Of a stretch of 49,853 nt of DNA, positions 26,615-35,782 are shown piece by piece. The position numbers and the translations under genes were made by a program. The notes below the pieces were generated by a model, which was not told the origin of the DNA, searched no databases, and was given only the letters and a program-made list of their open reading frames with translations. Source of the DNA: Minwuia sp. (GTDB taxonomy: Bacteria > Pseudomonadota > Alphaproteobacteria > Minwuiales > Minwuiaceae); contig JARGNO010000027.1 of assembly GCA_029213165.1 (NCBI GenBank), positions 1,711 to 51,563 of the forward strand. The letters run 5' to 3'. Numbering within the stretch: position 1 is the first letter of the stretch; each line of letters begins with the position of its first letter.

Positions 26615-27511
26615 TCAGGCGGCCAGCGCGGCTTCCGTTTCCGGGCTGCCTGCAATGCGGCTGTGCCACATGCGCCGCGCCTGGGTGAAGGGCCAGGGCG
26701 TGGCCTGATGCATCAGGCGCCGATTGTCCCAGATCACCACATCCCCCGCTTCCCAGTCGTGGTGATAGATACGCGGCGGCTGGCAGGCGAAATCCACCAG
26801 TTCCTGCAGCAGTTTCTCGGATTCGTCCGATGCCATGCCGATGATGTCATAGGCATGGCGGCCCACCAGCAGGTTCCGACGACCGGTCTCCGGATGCACC
26901 TTCACCAGCGGGCGGACGGAAACGGGACCCTCGTGAAAGCCGTAGCCGCCATAGGTCTTGCCGGAATTGTCGTCCGGATTGACGCTGGAATCCTTTACCG
27001 GCGCGGCCTGGTGCCCGACCTTGGCCTGCGAATGATAGAGTGAGTGGTGACACCGCAACCCCTCGATCCGCGCCTTCATGGCATCGTCCAGGGCATCGTA
27101 GGCGTGGCGCATGTCGGCGAAGCCGGTGGCACCGCCCTCCTGCGGCACGATCTCCGCCGTGAAGACCGCGCCCTTGGCCTGGACCGGCATGTAGGTGCTA
27201 TCATGATGCCAGCCCATGTTGCCGCGGTTGATCTTCATCATGTCGTCGGAGCCGTCGTCCGGGCGCAGGGTTCCGTCCTTGCGCATGTTGCCGATCTCGG
27301 CAATGTCGAACTCCAGATCGCCGAACCGCTTCGCGAAGGCGACCTGCTGTCCCCTGTCAAGGAACTGCCCGCCGACGACCAGCAGGCCATATTCCAGCCA
27401 CTGGTCATAGAACGCACGGAAACTGTCGGCATCCATGTCCGCCAGTTTCACACCAGATACCCGCGCGCCGAAGCAGACGCCGCTCAAGGGTTCGAAGGTC
27501 ATGCCGCTCAT
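26615..27511 (-). CDS. TauD/TfdA-family Fe(II)/2-oxoglutarate dioxygenase
   Basis: A 298-residue dioxygenase. The iron ligands are the H-x-D in GWHHDSTYMP and the distal His in DNRRLMHQATPW; the Arg that grips 2-oxoglutarate lies in RRMWHSRIAG. Substrate could be a sulfonate, herbicide-like ether or another small acid. ATG 27511 sits after GGGAGG; longer ATG-started versions exist but lack a ribosome site. It precedes the amidase gene by 71 nt. Confidence 0.92.
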   Translation of the reverse strand: MSGMTFEPLSGVCFGARVSGVKLADMDADSFRAFYDQWLEYGLLVVGGQFLDRGQQVAFAKRFGDLEFDIAEIGNMRKDGTLRPDDGSDDMMKINRGNMGWHHDSTYMPVQAKGAVFTAEIVPQEGGATGFADMRHAYDALDDAMKARIEGLRCHHSLYHSQAKVGHQAAPVKDSSVNPDDNSGKTYGGYGFHEGPVSVRPLVKVHPETGRRNLLVGRHAYDIIGMASDESEKLLQELVDFACQPPRIYHHDWEAGDVVIWDNRRLMHQATPWPFTQARRMWHSRIAGSPETEAALAA

Positions 27512-27631
27512 GTCATCCTCCCACAAATGCACGCGCATCATTGTCGCCAATTGTGCCGCGCCCCGCGCCGCGTGCCAAGCGATACGGCGCAGGGCTGCTG
27601 CGCGTTTGCCGATGTGTCGGGGCATCGCCTT

Positions 27632-28360
27632 TCACCGGGTCTTGCGGCCTGCTTCACCGATCTGGCGCGCGATATCCGGGTGTGTCCTGGGATCAGGCCA
27701 TGTTTCGCTGGTGTCCGGATCACAGATATCAGTGTCATTGTCATGGCCGAAGGTCTTCAGACCACGCCGTTCGGGATGGTGTGGCGTCACTCTGCGCGTG
27801 GCCGGTCCCCGGACCAGCGGCCTGCCATTGCGGACAAGCACGGCAGTCACGGCCATGTCCCAGGTCTCGCCGCTGGCCCAGTTCCTCACAACGACAGGAA
27901 CGGGTTCGGAGAGTTCGTATGCGGCATTCACATGCCGATCCCGCTCCCGCTGGTCCAGCCAATCAAGCAGTCTGGGTCCGACGGGAACGCGCTGGCCGTC
28001 CGCATCCACCGCAACGTCAATGTTCGCCACCCTGAAATGACGGTAATCGCGGCGCAGCCAGCAGTATGCATGAAGGTACTTCGGAAACCTGTCTCCATGC
28101 AGCGACAGCACCAGAACCGTACGTTCCGTCCAGACACCATTCCGGTCCGAATACTGGATGCGCCAGGTCTCGTTCATTCCCTGTCGCAGGGCCGGTCCGG
28201 GGTCAAATCCGTTGTCCGCGACCGGCCCGGAACCATGACGGGACATCGGGGCCTGCCTGTCACCGCGTGCCGCTGCACGGGAGTGGCCTCGACCTCTTCG
28301 TGCCCGCGTTACCAGGGCCCAGCAAACCCCGGCGATCAGCATGATGACGATGAGGGTCAT
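27632..28360 (-). CDS. Membrane-anchored WYL-like domain protein
   Basis: A 242-residue protein: N-terminal membrane helix (MTLIVIMLIAGVCWALV), a basic linker, then a domain at about 60-125 with WRIQYSDRNGVWTERTVLVL, YLHAYCWLRRDYRHFRVANI. This matches the WYL-domain pattern (Y-D-x-x-G, Y-x-x-A-x-C-x-x-R, R-x-F-R). There is no helix-turn-helix. Usual WYL proteins are ligand-sensing DNA-binding regulators, so a membrane-tethered version without HTH is unusual. The C-terminal third resembles no family I know. ATG 28360 is the natural start. Confidence 0.7.
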   Translation of the reverse strand: MTLIVIMLIAGVCWALVTRARRGRGHSRAAARGDRQAPMSRHGSGPVADNGFDPGPALRQGMNETWRIQYSDRNGVWTERTVLVLSLHGDRFPKYLHAYCWLRRDYRHFRVANIDVAVDADGQRVPVGPRLLDWLDQRERDRHVNAAYELSEPVPVVVRNWASGETWDMAVTAVLVRNGRPLVRGPATRRVTPHHPERRGLKTFGHDNDTDICDPDTSETWPDPRTHPDIARQIGEAGRKTR

Positions 28361-28831
28361 GAAACGGCACCTGCAGCGGCCTGAACGGCCAAGTCTGTCA
28401 GGCCATGGCGCTCCGGTCGAGGGGGCGCGGCAATCAGGGGGTCACGCGGAACCGTGTTCGTGACCCCCCGACCGCAGAACGGGCACTAGGCTTGGCCCGG
28501 CCGATTGACGGCCCGTCCGCAGGTTTCGGCCACGTCATGGCTCAGGGCTGCCATGTCCGTGTCCGAACGCCCCCGACCCCACCAGGTGGCGGCGCCTCTT
28601 TCACCCTTGCCGCGCAGGAGGACACGGCAGGGGCGATCTCTTTTCCGGTTCCGGGCGGGGTTTCGGGAACCCCGGGAAGGGCAGCCGGAACCGGCAACTT
28701 CAGCGACCCAGGTCAGGGCAGTTTACGGGCTCACCAACGATATGCGGTATCATGATGCCGCATGATTGGTGATTTCGTTCGTGCCCCCGACCGGTCTTCG
28801 TTAGACTTGCCTGAACAACACACCGGACCGG
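28361..28831. other. Intergenic region upstream of the sigma factor gene
   Basis: A 471-nt divergent gap without a supportable gene. It contains a 10-bp perfect hairpin (GGGGGTCACG, 28437-28446, with CGTGACCCCC, 28459-28468) and a 22-bp near-perfect palindrome at 28742-28763. Short open frames here lack ribosome sites and protein-like composition. Confidence 0.6.
28742..28763. promoter_or_regulatory. 22-bp near-perfect palindrome upstream of sigma factor gene
   Basis: The arms ATGCGGtATCA and TGATgCCGCAT pair at all but one position. The element lies about 70 nt before the GTG start of the ECF-like sigma factor gene and is the strongest regulatory candidate in this gap. Confidence 0.4.
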
Positions 28832-29392
28832 GTGCTTATTCATATCGTCATGACGGATGCCGATCACGAAACTGTGAGAGATGGGTTGGAAGCCCATCTG
28901 CCCCGCCTCTGGCGGTATGGCCTTTCCCTCAGCCGCAACCCGTCCGTGGCGGAGGAGCTGGTGCAGTCCACCTGTGTGCGGGCCCTTGAAAGACAGGCAC
29001 AATTCCGCCAGGGCACCAACCTGCGCGCGTGGTTGTTCACCATCCTCTCATCCATCTGGAAGAACCATCTGCGGGCCGAGAAGGTCCGAACCGGGGGTGG
29101 CTTTGCCGACCCGGAGACCGAGCTTGTGTTCGACGGATCCGACAGCATGGAAACGAATAATTTGTTTCAACGCGTGTTGAGTGAGGTGTCGGAACTGCCG
29201 GAAGCGCAGCGACAGGCTGTGATGCTCGTCTACGTGGAGGAATTTACCTACCGTGAGGCGGCACACATTCTGGAAGTTCCTATCGGTACTATCATGAGCA
29301 GGCTGTCTGCCGCGCGGGGCAAACTGGCCGGGCTTGATCCCAGCGCAACTCCTGCGCGTAGAACCCGCGACGGTGAGGTCGAGAAAAACTGA
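28832..29392 (+). CDS. ECF-type RNA polymerase sigma factor
   Basis: Up to 186 residues. Region 2 is LPRLWRYGLSLSRNPSVAEE then LVQSTCVRALERQ, with NLRAWLFTILSSIWKNHLR (core and -10 recognition). Region 4 is LPEAQRQAVMLVYVEEFTYR, EAAHILEVPIGTIMSRLSAA (HTH for the -35). GTG 28832 and ATG 28850 are both possible; neither has a clear ribosome site. Its stop overlaps the ATG of the next gene (TGATG), which encodes a membrane anti-sigma-like protein. Confidence 0.9.
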   Translation: MLIHIVMTDADHETVRDGLEAHLPRLWRYGLSLSRNPSVAEELVQSTCVRALERQAQFRQGTNLRAWLFTILSSIWKNHLRAEKVRTGGGFADPETELVFDGSDSMETNNLFQRVLSEVSELPEAQRQAVMLVYVEEFTYREAAHILEVPIGTIMSRLSAARGKLAGLDPSATPARRTRDGEVEKN

Positions 29393-30282
29393 TGTCATCC
29401 GCCGGCACGGCAGATCATCCGAGAGACGAGGACCTGGTCGCATACCTGGACGGGGAGCTTTCGCTGTCCGACCGCCAGGCGCTCGACCAGGCACTCTCGG
29501 ATTCCGCCCCGCTGCGGCAGAGGCTGGAACTGTTGCGCCAGGGCGACCGCCCCTTCCGTGCGGCGTTCGACACCTTGCTCGACCAGGCCCCCATGGATCG
29601 CCTGATGGCGGCATTGCCGGAACCGACATTGAGTGCTTCGGTCATCGCCACCAGCAATGCGCCGGCGCCTCGTCCGGCGAATGACTGGCACTCGATCGGT
29701 GTCGCGGCCATGTTGCTGCTGACGCTGGGCATCGGCTTTGCCGTGGGCTTCGGGACCAGCTCGGACCAGGCCGGCAAGCGGGAAGTCGCGCTGCTGGCAG
29801 AACTGGACGAGATGGAGGCAGAGCTGGAGGAGGCAGAGGCCGCCGCCGACGCCGCTCCGGTGGTCGCCGCAAAGGGCTGGCGCCAGGCGGTTGCCGACTA
29901 CCAGATGCTGTTCACCACCGAATCCCTGACACCGGATCAGGGCGGCGCCGCCGCGCTGGCGCTGGCATCGGAACGGGTCGGGCTGCCGCTGGACCCGGCA
30001 ACGCGGGCGGCAAGCGGACTGCAGTTCCGCCGCGCCCAGCTTCTCGCCTTCAATGAGAAGCCGCTGGTCCAGCTTGCCTACCTGGGGGATGACGGCGTGC
30101 CCGTCGCCTTCTGCATCATCGCCTCCAACAAGCCGGAGGCGGATACGCAGTATGAGGTTCGCAACGGTCTGGGGATCGTGCACTGGATCATCGGCGGCTA
30201 CGGCCTGATGGTGATCGGCGACCTGCCGGAGGACCGCCTGTCCCGCATCGCCAGCGACCTGCGCAAGAGCATCAACCTGTAG
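29392..30282 (+). CDS. Membrane anti-sigma factor
   Basis: A 296-residue protein. The N-terminal part has DEDLVAYLDGELSLSDRQAL, the usual opening of the anti-sigma helical domain, but the zinc-binding Cys pair is missing. A single membrane helix follows at about 101-119 (IGVAAMLLLTLGIGFAVGF), then an acidic coiled segment (ALLAELDEMEAELEEAEAAA) and a periplasmic domain of about 140 residues. Overlap with the sigma gene implies that it holds that sigma factor at the membrane until a signal arrives. Confidence 0.88.
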   Translation: MSSAGTADHPRDEDLVAYLDGELSLSDRQALDQALSDSAPLRQRLELLRQGDRPFRAAFDTLLDQAPMDRLMAALPEPTLSASVIATSNAPAPRPANDWHSIGVAAMLLLTLGIGFAVGFGTSSDQAGKREVALLAELDEMEAELEEAEAAADAAPVVAAKGWRQAVADYQMLFTTESLTPDQGGAAALALASERVGLPLDPATRAASGLQFRRAQLLAFNEKPLVQLAYLGDDGVPVAFCIIASNKPEADTQYEVRNGLGIVHWIIGGYGLMVIGDLPEDRLSRIASDLRKSINL

Positions 30283-30405
30283 CCCTGCCCCGACAAGCTG
30301 TCCCGATTAAGAAAGTGTTCAGCTTGCTCAACTACATACGGGATTTCTCGCCCATCATGCGGAGGCAATGCGTTCCCGACAACGGGCGCAGGATATGAGC
30401 TGACG

Positions 30406-32376
30406 ATGACCGATGATCGCCCATCAGCGAAGCCGGTGCCCGGAGCCGAAAGGCAGGAATCCGCATTCCGGAGGACCGGAACCAGCAACGCGCGTCAGCG
30501 CAAGCGTGGTTTCGCGATGCTGGCGGGCATCTTCATGTGCCTGCTGCTGGTCTCGCTCGCCGCCAGCTATGCCGCCATCGAGGTTGTCGATGCGACCCGC
30601 GCCTATGCCACGGGTGAGGGGCGGTATTCCAAGGCGCAGAAACTCGCGGTGCTGCACCTCTACCGCCTGGCCCTTACAGGGCAGGAGCGACATTACGAGG
30701 CGTTTCAGAAAGTCATCGCGGTGCCGCGCGGTGACCGGGCGGCCCGCATCGCGCTGGAAGCCGGGGAAGTGAACCTGCGCGCGGCAAGGGAGGGTTTCCT
30801 GAACGGGGAGAACCATCCCGACGACATCAACGGCATGATCAGGCTGTTCCGGCTGTTCAGCTGGTGGGGACCATTCGCCGCCGCGGTGGACGATTGGCGC
30901 ACCGGCGATGAGCTGGTGGCTGAACTGCTGGACCTGGGCGGTGAACTGCGGACCCGCATGGACGATCCCGATTTCAGCACCGGCGAGAGTGCGGCGATCC
31001 TGCGCCGCCTGGACGCGATTGACGGCGAACTGACCCATCTGGAGGACACCTTCTCCACGCACATGGGCGAGGCAGCGCGCAGCGCGGCATTGCTGGTGGT
31101 GCTTGGCCTTGGTGGCACGACCATCCTGCTGTGGGGCATCGGCATGCTGTTCGCCTCCCGGCTGCTGCGCGGTCAACTGGCACTTGATCACAAGCTCGCG
31201 GTCAGCGAGAGCCGGTTCCGTGACTATGCCGAGGTCGCGTCCGACTGGTACTGGGAAACCGACAGGCAGCATCGCCTGACCTATCTGTCGGACCGTTTCT
31301 TCGACAGTGTCGATATGACCCCGGATGCCGTTCTCGGCCACTCGGTGCCGGACCTCCTGCGCGCCAGCCACGACACCGAGATACCCGACGGCACGCTTCC
31401 CGCATTTGATGGCCGCAAGCCGTTCAGGGACGTGAGGATCCGTTTGCCGCGACGCGGCGATGACCACGGATACTGGTCGCTGGCCGGTAAGCCGCGGATC
31501 GACGCAGAGGGCAACTACCTGGGCTATCGCGGCATCGGGACCGACATAACAGCCACGGTCAGCAATGCGATGGCGCTTCGGCTTGCCCGCGACCAGGCGA
31601 CCCTTGCAAACCGGGCCAAGTCCGAGTTCCTGGCCAACATGAGCCATGAACTTCGGACGCCGCTGAACGCGATCCTCGGTTTCTCGGAGATCATCAGGGA
31701 CCGGGTACTGGGTACTTCAGCCGTCCAGCGACATTCCGAATATGCGGGCGACATTCATGCGTCGGGGGCGCACCTGCTCGCCATCATCGACGAGATTCTG
31801 GACCTGTCGAAGATCGAGTCGGGGAACGCGGAACTGGACGAGTCGGAAGTGACGGTCGGCGCGGTGCTGGACGGAACCCTGCTGCTGCTGGGCGAGGAGG
31901 ACGGTCGCGCGCAGCTCCTGCTGGCAGTCGATGATGCCCAGAGAAGCATCGGCCTGCGGATCGACGAGCGGAAGTTCAAGCAGGCGCTCGTCAATCTGCT
32001 CACCAATGCACTCAAGTTCACGCGGCCGGGCGGGTCGGTCGAACTGTTCACGGTAACAGGCCAGACATGTGCATTCGGCATCGGGGTGCGCGACACGGGC
32101 ATCGGCATGACTGCGGAGGGTATCGAGACCGCACTGACCGCATTCGGGCAGGTGGCGAGCGCCTATAACCGCGGTCATTCCGGCACCGGCCTCGGCCTGC
32201 CCCTGACGCGGGCGCTCATCGAACTGCATGGCGGCAGGCTGAGCCTGGAGAGCCGTGTCGGCATCGGCACGACCGCCACACTCTGGCTGCCGCCTGAACG
32301 CCTGGTCACGCAGACCCGCGGCAGCGACCGTGCAGGTCACCGCCAGCGGGTGAGCGTGGTACCCGGCAACGGCTGA
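30406..32376 (+). CDS. Membrane sensor histidine kinase with PAS domain
   Basis: A 656-residue kinase. Membrane helices at about 36-58 and 225-247 flank a mostly helical periplasmic domain. A PAS domain follows (ASDWYWETDRQHRLTYLSDR to GYRGIGTDIT). The HisKA dimerisation domain has NMSHELRTPLNAILGFSEII with phospho-acceptor His near 414, and the ATPase domain has LVNLLTNALKFT (N box), DTGIGM and GTGLGLPL. No response regulator gene is adjacent and there is no receiver domain. It follows the anti-sigma gene by 123 nt. Confidence 0.94.
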   Translation: MTDDRPSAKPVPGAERQESAFRRTGTSNARQRKRGFAMLAGIFMCLLLVSLAASYAAIEVVDATRAYATGEGRYSKAQKLAVLHLYRLALTGQERHYEAFQKVIAVPRGDRAARIALEAGEVNLRAAREGFLNGENHPDDINGMIRLFRLFSWWGPFAAAVDDWRTGDELVAELLDLGGELRTRMDDPDFSTGESAAILRRLDAIDGELTHLEDTFSTHMGEAARSAALLVVLGLGGTTILLWGIGMLFASRLLRGQLALDHKLAVSESRFRDYAEVASDWYWETDRQHRLTYLSDRFFDSVDMTPDAVLGHSVPDLLRASHDTEIPDGTLPAFDGRKPFRDVRIRLPRRGDDHGYWSLAGKPRIDAEGNYLGYRGIGTDITATVSNAMALRLARDQATLANRAKSEFLANMSHELRTPLNAILGFSEIIRDRVLGTSAVQRHSEYAGDIHASGAHLLAIIDEILDLSKIESGNAELDESEVTVGAVLDGTLLLLGEEDGRAQLLLAVDDAQRSIGLRIDERKFKQALVNLLTNALKFTRPGGSVELFTVTGQTCAFGIGVRDTGIGMTAEGIETALTAFGQVASAYNRGHSGTGLGLPLTRALIELHGGRLSLESRVGIGTTATLWLPPERLVTQTRGSDRAGHRQRVSVVPGNG

Positions 32377-32422
32377 AGGTGCCCTTGCCCGAGTAGGCCT
32401 GAGCTGGCCGGAGTGGGTCTGG

Positions 32423-33442
32423 TCAGGACGGGTCGGGGCCGAGGCGGACGATCTGCTTGCCGAAGTTCTCGCCCTTCAGCATGCCGATGAAGGCGGCAGG
32501 CGCATTGTCGATGCCTTCGGCGACGGTCTCGCGGTACTTCAGCTTGCCGTCGCGCATCCAGCCGGTCATGTCGGCGATGAACTGCGGCAGACCGTCGAAA
32601 TGCTCGGAGATGATGAAGCCACGGATCATGGCGCGGTTGATCAGCAGGGACTGCAGATTGCTGATCCCCTCCGGCTGGGTCAGGTTGTACTGGCTGATCA
32701 TGCCGCACAGCGCGATGCGGGCGTAGGGATTGATGTTGGCCAGCACCGCATCCATCATCGCGCCGCCGACATTCTCGAAGTAGATGTCGATGCCGTCCGG
32801 GCAGTGCTCACTGAGTGCCGCGCTGTAGGAATCGACCTTCTTGTAGTTGAAGCAGACGTCGTAGCCGCAGGACTCCATGGCCCAGGCGCATTTCTCGTCA
32901 TCACCGGCGGAGCCGACAACGCGACACCCCTTGATCTTCGCCACCTGGCCGACGACCTGGCCCACGGCCCCGGATGCCGCGGAGACATAGACCGTCTCGC
33001 CCGGTTTCGGCTCACCGATGTTCAGCAGCCCGTAGTAACCGGTGAAGCCCGGCATGCCGAGAATGCCGAGGTAATAGGACAGCGGGGCGGCCTTGGCATC
33101 CACCGGCATCAGGCCCTCGCCGCCCTTCACCAGTGAGTGCGTCTCCCAGCCCAGCCTGCCGCTGACCACCGTGCCGACGGGGACATTGTTGTTCTTCGAG
33201 GCAATGACCTCACCGACCGCACCGCCATTCAGGGTCTCGCCCAGCGTGAAACCGGCGGCATAGGACTTCCGGTCCGACATGCGGCCGCGCATGTAGGGAT
33301 CGACCGACATGACGATGTTGCGGGTCAGCACGTCGCCGTCTGCCAGCTCCGGGATCGGCGCATCCTCGATGCGGAAGCAGTCCGGCGTCACCCAGCCCTC
33401 GGGCCGTTTGGCAAAGATCACGCGGCGGTTGGTGTCGGTCAT
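32423..33442 (-). CDS. NADP-dependent MDR oxidoreductase (CurA / leukotriene B4 reductase type)
   Basis: A 339-residue alkenal/enone reductase-like enzyme without zinc. Motifs: MSVDPYMRGRMSDRKSY near the N-terminus, GGAVGEVIAS, the pocket GMPGFTGYYGLLNIGEPKPG, the NADPH fold VSAASGAVGQVVGQVAKIKG, and FENVGGAMMDAVL. The family reduces C=C bonds of reactive enones, for detoxification or curcumin-type substrates. The gene is monocistronic and convergent with the sensor kinase gene. Confidence 0.93.
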   Translation of the reverse strand: MTDTNRRVIFAKRPEGWVTPDCFRIEDAPIPELADGDVLTRNIVMSVDPYMRGRMSDRKSYAAGFTLGETLNGGAVGEVIASKNNNVPVGTVVSGRLGWETHSLVKGGEGLMPVDAKAAPLSYYLGILGMPGFTGYYGLLNIGEPKPGETVYVSAASGAVGQVVGQVAKIKGCRVVGSAGDDEKCAWAMESCGYDVCFNYKKVDSYSAALSEHCPDGIDIYFENVGGAMMDAVLANINPYARIALCGMISQYNLTQPEGISNLQSLLINRAMIRGFIISEHFDGLPQFIADMTGWMRDGKLKYRETVAEGIDNAPAAFIGMLKGENFGKQIVRLGPDPS

Positions 33443-33545
33443 GTCGGATGCTCCCTCTGAATTTTCTGTTGGCCTGTAGATAAGGCAGAGCGGCCAGATT
33501 GGAACGCTGACAGCGACGATACCGCGACGACCGGAGCGCGAACGC

Positions 33546-34286
33546 TCAGTTCACCGTCCGCGATGCCTTGGCAATCTCGTCGGCGGCGATCCAGAGGCCG
33601 TTGCCGTCGAACTGCGGCATCACGGCCTGGATGAAGCCTTCCATGATCTCCTCCGGCGCGGGCAGGGTCGTCGGATCCTCGCCGGGGAAGGCACCGGCCC
33701 GCATCGCGGTGCGGGTGGGCCCGGGGTTGATGACGTTGACCCGGACCCGGGTCTGTTTCATCTCGACCGCGTAGGTCTCCGCGATCTTCTCCAGCGCCGC
33801 CTTGGTCGCGCCGTAGAGGCCCCAGAAGGGTGAGGCGACACGGGTGATGCCGCTGGTGACGAACAGCACCCGTCCGGCATCGGATGCCCGCAGCAACGGA
33901 TCGAGTGCCCGGATCAGACGCCAGTTGGCGTGGACATTCAGCTTGAAGGCCTGTTCCCAGACATCGGGCGGAAAGTGTCCCATCGGCGAAAGCTGCCCCA
34001 GCATCCCGGCATTGCCCACCAGCGCATCCAGCTTGCCATAGCGTTCAAGCAGCGGCGCGGCGAGCCCGTCGATGGCGGCCCACTCCATCAGGTCCATCGG
34101 CACCAGGGTGGCGGAGCCACCGAGGCCGTTGATCGCGTCGTCCAGACTCTCCAGCCCGGCAGTGTCGCGGGCGATGGCGATGATATGCGCGCCCTCCGCC
34201 GCATAGGCCATGGCGATGGCGCGGCCGATCCCCTTGGAGGCGCCGGTGACCAGGGCGATGCGGCCTTCAAGACGTTTCAGGCTCAT
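33546..34286 (-). CDS. Short-chain dehydrogenase/reductase
   Basis: A 246-residue classical SDR. Cofactor motif TGASKGIGRAIAMAYAAEG; NAG motif in VGNAGML; catalytic Ser in VTSGITRVAS; Y-x-x-x-K in YGATKAALEK. Substrate unknown. The ATG overlaps the purF stop by 4 nt, so it is translated together with purF, an arrangement conserved in related alphaproteobacteria. Confidence 0.94.
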   Translation of the reverse strand: MSLKRLEGRIALVTGASKGIGRAIAMAYAAEGAHIIAIARDTAGLESLDDAINGLGGSATLVPMDLMEWAAIDGLAAPLLERYGKLDALVGNAGMLGQLSPMGHFPPDVWEQAFKLNVHANWRLIRALDPLLRASDAGRVLFVTSGITRVASPFWGLYGATKAALEKIAETYAVEMKQTRVRVNVINPGPTRTAMRAGAFPGEDPTTLPAPEEIMEGFIQAVMPQFDGNGLWIAADEIAKASRTVN

Positions 34287-35782
34287 CGCTGGCCCTCGCG
34301 GAACAGACTGCCCTGATCGGCCTCGACGCCCTTGTCGTTCTCGTCCAGCAGCGGAATGGCGTAGTCACCGCTGAAACAGGCGTCGCAATATCCGGCCTCC
34401 ATGCTGCGCCCGCTCTCGCCCACCGCGCGGTAAAGCCCGTCGATGGACAGATAGGCCAGGCTGTCGACCTTGATCGCGTTCCGCACCTGATCCAGTGATT
34501 CGAACTGGTTGTAGATCAGTTCGGACTTGGAGGGGGTATCGACCCCGTAGAAACAGGGGCTGACCGTCGGCGGGCTGGCGATGCGCAGATGCACCTCCGT
34601 CGCGCCGGCATCACGCACCATCTCGACGATCCGCTTCGATGTGGTGCCGCGCACGATGGAATCATCCACCAGCACCACCCGCTTGCCCCGCAGCAGTCCA
34701 CGGTTGGCGTTCAGTTTCCGCAAGACGGCGAGGTCACGATGCTGCTGGTCCGGTTCGATGAAGCTGCGGCCCACGTAGTGATTGCGGGTGATCGCCAGTT
34801 CGAACGGGATATCCAGAACTTCGGCATAGCCCAGCGCCGACGGTGTGCCGGAATCGGGCACCGGCACCACCATGTCGGCGGAAACCACTTCCTCCCGCGC
34901 CAGTTCGCGCCCGATGTTGCGGCGGATCGAATAGACATCCTTGCCATTGACCTTCGAATCCGGCCGCGAGAAGTAGACATATTCGAAGATGCAGAAATGC
35001 GACGGCTCCTCGGCGAGCGGGAAATGGCTTTCCATCCCGTTCTCGTCGATGACGATCATCTCGCCCGGTTTCACGTCGCGCACGAAATCGGCGCCGATGA
35101 TGTCCAGACCACAGGTTTCCGACGACACCACCCAGGCCTCGTCCAGCCGCCCCAGCACCAGCGGGCGCACCCCTGCCGGATCACGGGCGGCGATCAGTTT
35201 CTTCTTCGACAGGGCAACCAGGGAATAGGCCCCGACGATGCGTTTCATGGCACTGACCAGCCGCTTGACCAGCTGACGCTCGTCACTGCGGGCCACCAGA
35301 TCCAGAATGACTTCCGTATCGGTGGTCGACTGGAACCGCCGGCCCTCCGCCCGCAGTTCCTTCTTGATCTGGCGGGCGTTGGTCAGATTGCCGTTGTGGG
35401 CCAGCGCGAAGCCGCCGGATTCGTCCAGATCGGTCCACAGCGGCTGGATATTGCGGATCATGGTCCGCCCCGAGGTGGCATAGCGGGTGTGACCGATGGC
35501 GGCGCGCCCGGTCAGCCGCGCGATCGGGCTGTTGCTGTCGCTGTCCGCCGAGCCCTTGCCGAACACGTCGCCGACCAGCCCCAACGCGCGATGCACGTTG
35601 AAATGGCCGCTGTCGAAAGCGACGATGCCGCAGGCTTCCTGCCCGCGATGCTGCAGGGCATGCAGGCCAAGGGCCGTCAGTCCGGCGGCGCCTTCGGCAC
35701 CCCAGACGCCGAAGACGGCGCATTCCTCGTGGAAATGATCGTCGTCAAAAGGGAGGGTCGTCCCGGAAGAGAGGGTGCTCAT
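34283..35782 (-). CDS. purF: Amidophosphoribosyltransferase
   Basis: First committed enzyme of purine synthesis: PRPP plus glutamine gives phosphoribosylamine. At 499 residues it has an N-terminal propeptide of about 20 residues before the catalytic Cys in EECAVFGVWG, the GATase motifs HNGNLTNAR and GIVAFDSG, and the PRPP motif VVLVDDSIVRGTTSKR. Cysteines in SPCFYGVD and GYCDACFSGDY match the 4Fe-4S ligands of the Bacillus-type enzyme. It is preceded by cvpA (ATGA overlap) and followed by an SDR. Confidence 0.98.
   Translation of the reverse strand: MSTLSSGTTLPFDDDHFHEECAVFGVWGAEGAAGLTALGLHALQHRGQEACGIVAFDSGHFNVHRALGLVGDVFGKGSADSDSNSPIARLTGRAAIGHTRYATSGRTMIRNIQPLWTDLDESGGFALAHNGNLTNARQIKKELRAEGRRFQSTTDTEVILDLVARSDERQLVKRLVSAMKRIVGAYSLVALSKKKLIAARDPAGVRPLVLGRLDEAWVVSSETCGLDIIGADFVRDVKPGEMIVIDENGMESHFPLAEEPSHFCIFEYVYFSRPDSKVNGKDVYSIRRNIGRELAREEVVSADMVVPVPDSGTPSALGYAEVLDIPFELAITRNHYVGRSFIEPDQQHRDLAVLRKLNANRGLLRGKRVVLVDDSIVRGTTSKRIVEMVRDAGATEVHLRIASPPTVSPCFYGVDTPSKSELIYNQFESLDQVRNAIKVDSLAYLSIDGLYRAVGESGRSMEAGYCDACFSGDYAIPLLDENDKGVEADQGSLFREGQR

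Noticed and set aside
28405-28765. Short plus-strand open frames in the gap before the sigma factor gene
   Set aside because: They have no ribosome sites, overlap in several frames and have no protein-like pattern.
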